A stretch of DNA of 25,187 bases, taken from NCBI GenBank assembly GCA_001515955.1, contig LOES01000198.1, forward strand, positions 1 through 25,187. The letters run 5' to 3'. The stretch's first letter is position 1. Each line of letters opens with the position of its first letter. The stretch comes from Clostridia bacterium BRH_c25. GTDB taxonomy: Bacteria > Bacillota_A > Clostridia > Lutisporales > Lutisporaceae. The position numbers were made by a program, and so were the translations under genes. Positions 22,381-25,187 of this stretch are shown piece after piece. Under the pieces are notes generated by a model. It made no database searches. It was given only the letters and a program-made list of their open reading frames with translations, and was not told the DNA's origin.

Positions 22381-23679
22381 TTGAGAAAAGCAGCATTTTA
22401 TACACTGGGCTGCAAGGTCAACCAGTATGAAACGGAAGCAATGATTGAGAGCTTTGAAAATGCAGGCTACGAAACTGTGGATTATACGGAGCGTGCTGAT
22501 GTATATATAATAAATACCTGTACTGTCACCAATATGGGGGACAGGAAATCCAGGCAGATAATAAGAAGGGCACTGGAGCTTAACCCTGATGCCTTTGTGG
22601 CAGTTGTGGGCTGTTATTCGCAGATAGCACCCAGAGAAGTACTTGAGATACCGGGGGTAAGCCTGGTAGTCGGTACCAATGAGAGAAGCAGAATAGTAGA
22701 ACTGGTTGAATACACCTTGGAACAGGAGGAAAAGCTCAACCTGGTCAGTGATATTATGGAAGTAAGGGAATTTGAAGAAATGTCCATAAGAAACTATAAG
22801 AGCAGGACAAGAGCATTTCTTAAGATACAGGAGGGCTGCGACCAGTACTGCACATACTGCATAATACCTTATGCAAGAGGACATATCAGGAGCCGTAAAC
22901 CGGACAGCATAATAGCCGAAGTGGAGGAGCTTGCGGCCAGCGGCTTTAGAGAGGTGGTGCTTACAGGAATACATGTAGCCTCTTATGGAAAGGATCTGGG
23001 AGATACTTCTCTCATTGAAATAATTGAGAAGGTTCATAACATAGATGGAATCGAGCGTATTCGAATGAGTTCGGTAGACCCAAATGTAATGACCGGCCAA
23101 TTTATTGAAAGGCTAAGGAAGCTGCCTAAAATATGCAGGCATTTTCATCTCTCGCTGCAAAGCGGCTGTGATGAAACATTAAAAAGGATGAATAGGAAAT
23201 ATACAACTGAGGAATATAAAAGGGTAGTAGGAAAATTAAGGGAAGCCTTTACTGATGTGGCTATAACGACTGATTTGATTGTTGGCTTTCCTGGGGAGAC
23301 AGAGGAAGAGTTTTTGATGACATTTGATTTTGTAAAAGAGATATCCTTCAGTGCAATGCATGTCTTCAAATACTCGCCTAGAGAGGGTACTCCCGCTTCC
23401 AAGCATAAAAATCAAATTAAGCCTCAGATAAAAGATGCAAGAAGCAAACTGATAGCTGAACTGGCCAAAAAAAACGAAGAAAAATTCAAAAAAAGCTTTT
23501 TGGGACGCAGCTTGAAGGTTCTGTACGAACAGCCGGTTGGTGAGAACAAATCTCTTTACGAGGGCTTGACAGATAATTATATAAGAGTTGTCGCTGAATC
23601 GCAGAAGGATATAAAGGGAAAAATAATTGAAACGGTTCTCTATGAATTGAAGGAAGATTATGTAGCAGGGAAAATTTAA
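22381..23679 (+). CDS. mtaB: tRNA ms2t6A methylthiotransferase MtaB
   Basis: This protein has 432 residues. The start is TTG 22381 with AGGAGGAAG upstream; the family begins exactly here (MRKAAFYTLGCKVNQYE). MtaB adds a methylthio group to t6A37 in tRNAs reading ANN codons. The N-terminal UPF0004 domain carries three cluster cysteines (Cys11 in GCKVNQ, Cys47 in NTCTVT, Cys78 in VGCYSQ), and the radical-SAM motif is CDQYCTYC (Cys153, 157, 160). A C-terminal TRAM-like RNA-binding domain ends the protein. The GCKVNQYE motif separates MtaB from MiaB (GCQMN). Everything needed is present. Confidence 0.95.
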   Translation: MRKAAFYTLGCKVNQYETEAMIESFENAGYETVDYTERADVYIINTCTVTNMGDRKSRQIIRRALELNPDAFVAVVGCYSQIAPREVLEIPGVSLVVGTNERSRIVELVEYTLEQEEKLNLVSDIMEVREFEEMSIRNYKSRTRAFLKIQEGCDQYCTYCIIPYARGHIRSRKPDSIIAEVEELAASGFREVVLTGIHVASYGKDLGDTSLIEIIEKVHNIDGIERIRMSSVDPNVMTGQFIERLRKLPKICRHFHLSLQSGCDETLKRMNRKYTTEEYKRVVGKLREAFTDVAITTDLIVGFPGETEEEFLMTFDFVKEISFSAMHVFKYSPREGTPASKHKNQIKPQIKDARSKLIAELAKKNEEKFKKSFLGRSLKVLYEQPVGENKSLYEGLTDNYIRVVAESQKDIKGKIIETVLYELKEDYVAGKI

Positions 23680-23796
23680 TATACATGCAGGAATTTAGGA
23701 GATTTTTGTTGAATATCCATTATTGAACTTGATTGAGCTTGAAAGTATTGCTGCTTTAAAAGTCATAAAGCAGGACTGGACTAAGGAGGTGAAGTA

Positions 23797-24141
23797 ATGA
23801 GCGACTGTATTTTCTGCAGGATAGTCAGTGGAGAAATCCCTTGCAGCTTGGTTTATCAGGATGATGAGGTAATGGCTTTCAAAGATATCAACCCACTTGC
23901 TCCAGTTCATTTATTGATTATATCAAAGCAGCATATTGAATCTGCCCAAGCTGTAAATGGAGGCAACACGGAGATTGTAGCACATATTTTTGAAAAAATC
24001 CCGGGTATTGCCAGAGAGGCGGGCATAGCAGACAGCGGTTATAGGGTGATTACCAATATCGGAAAGGATGGCGGACAGGTAGTACCGCACCTTCACTTTC
24101 ATATATTGGGAGGGCGTAAACTGGAAACTGCTCTGGGATAG
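23797..24141 (+). CDS. HIT family nucleotide-binding protein (HinT-like)
   Basis: This protein has 114 residues. ATG at 23797 follows AAGGAGGTG. The histidine triad is HLHFH (98-102) with following ILGGR, and MSDCIFCRIVSGEIPC carries the zinc-type Cys4 and Cys7 typical of the HinT/PKCI group, which hydrolyses adenosine phosphoramidates and aminoacyl-AMP. GYRVITNIGKDGGQ is the other conserved block. The TAATG overlap with a short upstream open frame looks accidental, since that frame has no start. It lies between mtaB and rpsU as in other Clostridia. Confidence 0.93.
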   Translation: MSDCIFCRIVSGEIPCSLVYQDDEVMAFKDINPLAPVHLLIISKQHIESAQAVNGGNTEIVAHIFEKIPGIAREAGIADSGYRVITNIGKDGGQVVPHLHFHILGGRKLETALG

Positions 24142-24166
24142 CCAAAGAAAGTCAAAAAACCTGTTA

Positions 24167-24196
24167 TTGACACTAATTAATTAATTAATGTATAAT
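24167..24196 (+). promoter_or_regulatory. Sigma-A promoter of rpsU-yqeY
   Basis: Consensus TTGACA (24167-24172), 18-bp spacer made of repeated TTAA units, and TATAAT (24191-24196). Confidence 0.8.
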
Positions 24197-24228
24197 TAAC
24201 TAAGTGTTTTAATAGTCCCACTTTGTAA

Positions 24229-24250
24229 TACAGTATTATGATATACTGTA
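24229..24250 (+). promoter_or_regulatory. Hairpin in the rpsU leader
   Basis: TACAGTAT (24229-24236) and ATACTGTA (24243-24250) form an 8-bp perfect stem with a 6-nt loop in the ~80-nt leader, just before the ribosome binding site. It might be a leader control element; no known S21 leader motif is identified. Confidence 0.35.
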
Positions 24251-24281
24251 AGGATTGTTACCAGCGGAGGGAGGGAAATAG

Positions 24282-24458
24282 ATGTCTGAAATCAGAGTTG
24301 GTGAAAATGAATCTCTTGAAAGCGCTCTTAGAAGGTTTAAAAAGAAATGTGCTAGAGCAGGGGTTTTGGCAGAGGTTAGAAAAAGAGAGCATTATGAGAG
24401 CCCAAGTGTAAAAAGAAGGAAGAAATCTGAAGCTGCAAGAAAAAGAAAAACAAAATAA
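24282..24458 (+). CDS. rpsU: 30S ribosomal protein S21
   Basis: This protein has 58 residues. ATG at 24282 follows GCGGAGGGAGGG. It reads [19 protein letters not shown], then [22 protein letters not shown] and a Lys/Arg-rich tail, the complete S21 family pattern with the RVGENESL and REHYE blocks. S21 binds near the anti-Shine-Dalgarno region of the small subunit. It has its own promoter and is followed by yqeY after 15 bases, the usual clostridial pair. Confidence 0.96.
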   Translation: MSEIRVGENESLESALRRFKKKCARAGVLAEVRKREHYESPSVKRRKKSEAARKRKTK

Positions 24459-24473
24459 AGAAGGTTGATGTGA

Positions 24474-24920
24474 ATGTCCCTCAAGGAAGTATTACAGCAA
24501 GACCTTAAGTCTGCAATGAAGAATAAGGATGTCATCAGGAAGAATGTAATAACCATGATGAGAGCTGCTGTATTGCAGATCGAAAAGGATAAGAAAATTG
24601 AATTGGATGATGAGGGTGTTATAGAGGTAATTGCCAAGGGAGTAAAGCAAAGAAAGGATTCAATACCTGACTTTGAAAAAGGCAACAGACCCGACCTGGT
24701 TGAAAATATAGAAAAAGAAGTTGGTATTCTGATGGGTTATTTGCCGCAACAGCTTACCGAAGATGAGCTCAACCAAATAGTTTCAGATACAGTATTTGAA
24801 GTAGGCGCCCAGAGCATGCAGGATTTAGGCAAGGTTATGAGCGCACTGATGCCCAAGGTAAAGGGCAAGGCTGACGGCAAATTGGTTAATTCAATTGTAA
24901 GACAGCATTTACAAGGATAA
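24474..24920 (+). CDS. yqeY: GatB/YqeY domain-containing protein
   Basis: This protein has 148 residues, the normal YqeY length. ATG at 24474 follows AAGGTTGATG. It begins MSLKEVLQQDLKSAMKNKD, has KQRKDSIPDFEKGNRPDLVE and ILMGYLPQQLTEDEL, and ends with the MPKVKGKADGKLVNSIVRQ block. This is the small helical domain shared with the tail of GatB; it is thought to bind tRNA, but its exact role is unknown. It is co-transcribed with rpsU and ends in a strong terminator. Confidence 0.94.
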   Translation: MSLKEVLQQDLKSAMKNKDVIRKNVITMMRAAVLQIEKDKKIELDDEGVIEVIAKGVKQRKDSIPDFEKGNRPDLVENIEKEVGILMGYLPQQLTEDELNQIVSDTVFEVGAQSMQDLGKVMSALMPKVKGKADGKLVNSIVRQHLQG

Positions 24921-24922
24921 AG

Positions 24923-24956
24923 AAACGGAAACCCATTACGGGTTTCCGTTTTTTTT
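24923..24956 (+). terminator. Strong intrinsic terminator of rpsU-yqeY
   Basis: AAACGGAAACCC (24923-24934), loop ATTAC, GGGTTTCCGTTT (24940-24951), then a continuous run of T. Confidence 0.92.
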
Positions 24957-25187
24957 AAAACTATTTGAAATATAAATAAGAATACAGGATGTTTTGCATA
25001 ATACATATTGTATTAAATCTTTTTCGCAACATATATAGTAAAAATATACCTCGTGTAGTATAATATTCAGAAGGTTGATAACTATATGTTTCGCACTAAA
25101 TCCATTACACAATGTGTCCTGTAATAGCATTCGGTTATAGCCGCAGGGCACAACATCAATGAAGTGCATTATTAACATTTTGAATTG
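24957..25187. other. Intergenic tail of the window
   Basis: No full gene is visible. A TATAAT (25059-25064) without a good -35 precedes GAAGGTTGAT and a 12-codon ORF (25086-25124, beginning MFRTKSITQ). GTGTCCTG (25114-25121) can pair with CAGGGCAC (25144-25151), one G-U pair, giving a possible leader-RNA hairpin that overlaps the end of that ORF. The gene it would control lies beyond the window. Confidence 0.35.

Noticed and set aside
22126..23100. A 324-codon minus-strand frame across rsmE and mtaB.
   Set aside because: It runs antisense through two conserved genes and has the same shadow composition.
23699..23797. A 32-codon open frame (EIFVEYPLLNLIELE...) overlapping the HIT gene start by one base (TAATG).
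   Set aside because: It has no ATG, GTG or TTG in frame at the nearby AGGAG, so it cannot start normally; it may be chance or a remnant.
24936..25178. 80-codon minus-strand ORF at the right edge.
   Set aside because: It runs through the yqeY terminator, lacks a ribosome binding site, and resembles no protein I know.

Overview
The window looks like the chromosome of an anaerobic, spore-forming Clostridia-class Firmicute, probably from the Ruminiclostridium/Acetivibrio neighbourhood. The evidence is the order holA, rpsT, gpr, spoIIP, lepA, hemW, hrcA, grpE, dnaK, dnaJ, prmA, rsmE, mtaB, HIT, rpsU, yqeY, together with low GC, strong AGGAGG-type ribosome binding sites, frequent TTG/GTG starts and two sporulation genes. 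The species assignment is inference; no database was searched.

Positions 1-6320 are an AT-rich accessory region. It holds the edge of an IS256-like insertion sequence, a DUF6147-like secreted protein whose 3' end is cut by that element, small secreted proteins and lipoproteins of unknown function, an N-terminally truncated Amidase_6 fragment, and two copies of a SurA-N-like protein. The second SurA-like copy lies in a partly decayed tandem module (lipoprotein, SurA-like, DUF4829-like) with a period of about 1.49 kb. In related genomes comEC often lies before holA; here this debris lies there instead.

Positions 6330-25187 are conserved core genome. holA (replication clamp loader) faces rpsT (S20) across two terminators. 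gpr and spoIIP serve spore germination and engulfment. lepA and hemW follow, then the heat-shock operon hrcA-grpE-dnaK-dnaJ behind a sigma-A promoter and a perfect CIRCE operator. A convergent rsgA-type GTPase gene shares a bidirectional terminator with dnaJ. A translation-quality cluster follows: prmA (L11 methylation), rsmE (16S m3U1498), mtaB (tRNA ms2t6A), a HIT hydrolase, rpsU (S21) and yqeY.

The main unexplained features are these. (1) A dispersed repeat occurs three times, after gpr, between dnaK and dnaJ, and before prmA. It is four heptamers, 8 nt, then GCAGGGCTTYGRRG, and the heptamer sequence differs in the third copy. (2) LepA carries an in-frame 24-bp tandem duplication that differs only at synonymous positions. 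(3) The 4.6-6.1 kb region is a tandem, decaying array of secreted-protein genes. (4) The rpsT-gpr intergenic region holds two TTTCGCGAAA palindromes and a long inverted repeat. (5) A well-signalled 27-codon ORF lies upstream of rsgA. I did not identify a defence system, CRISPR array, prophage, tRNA or rRNA.
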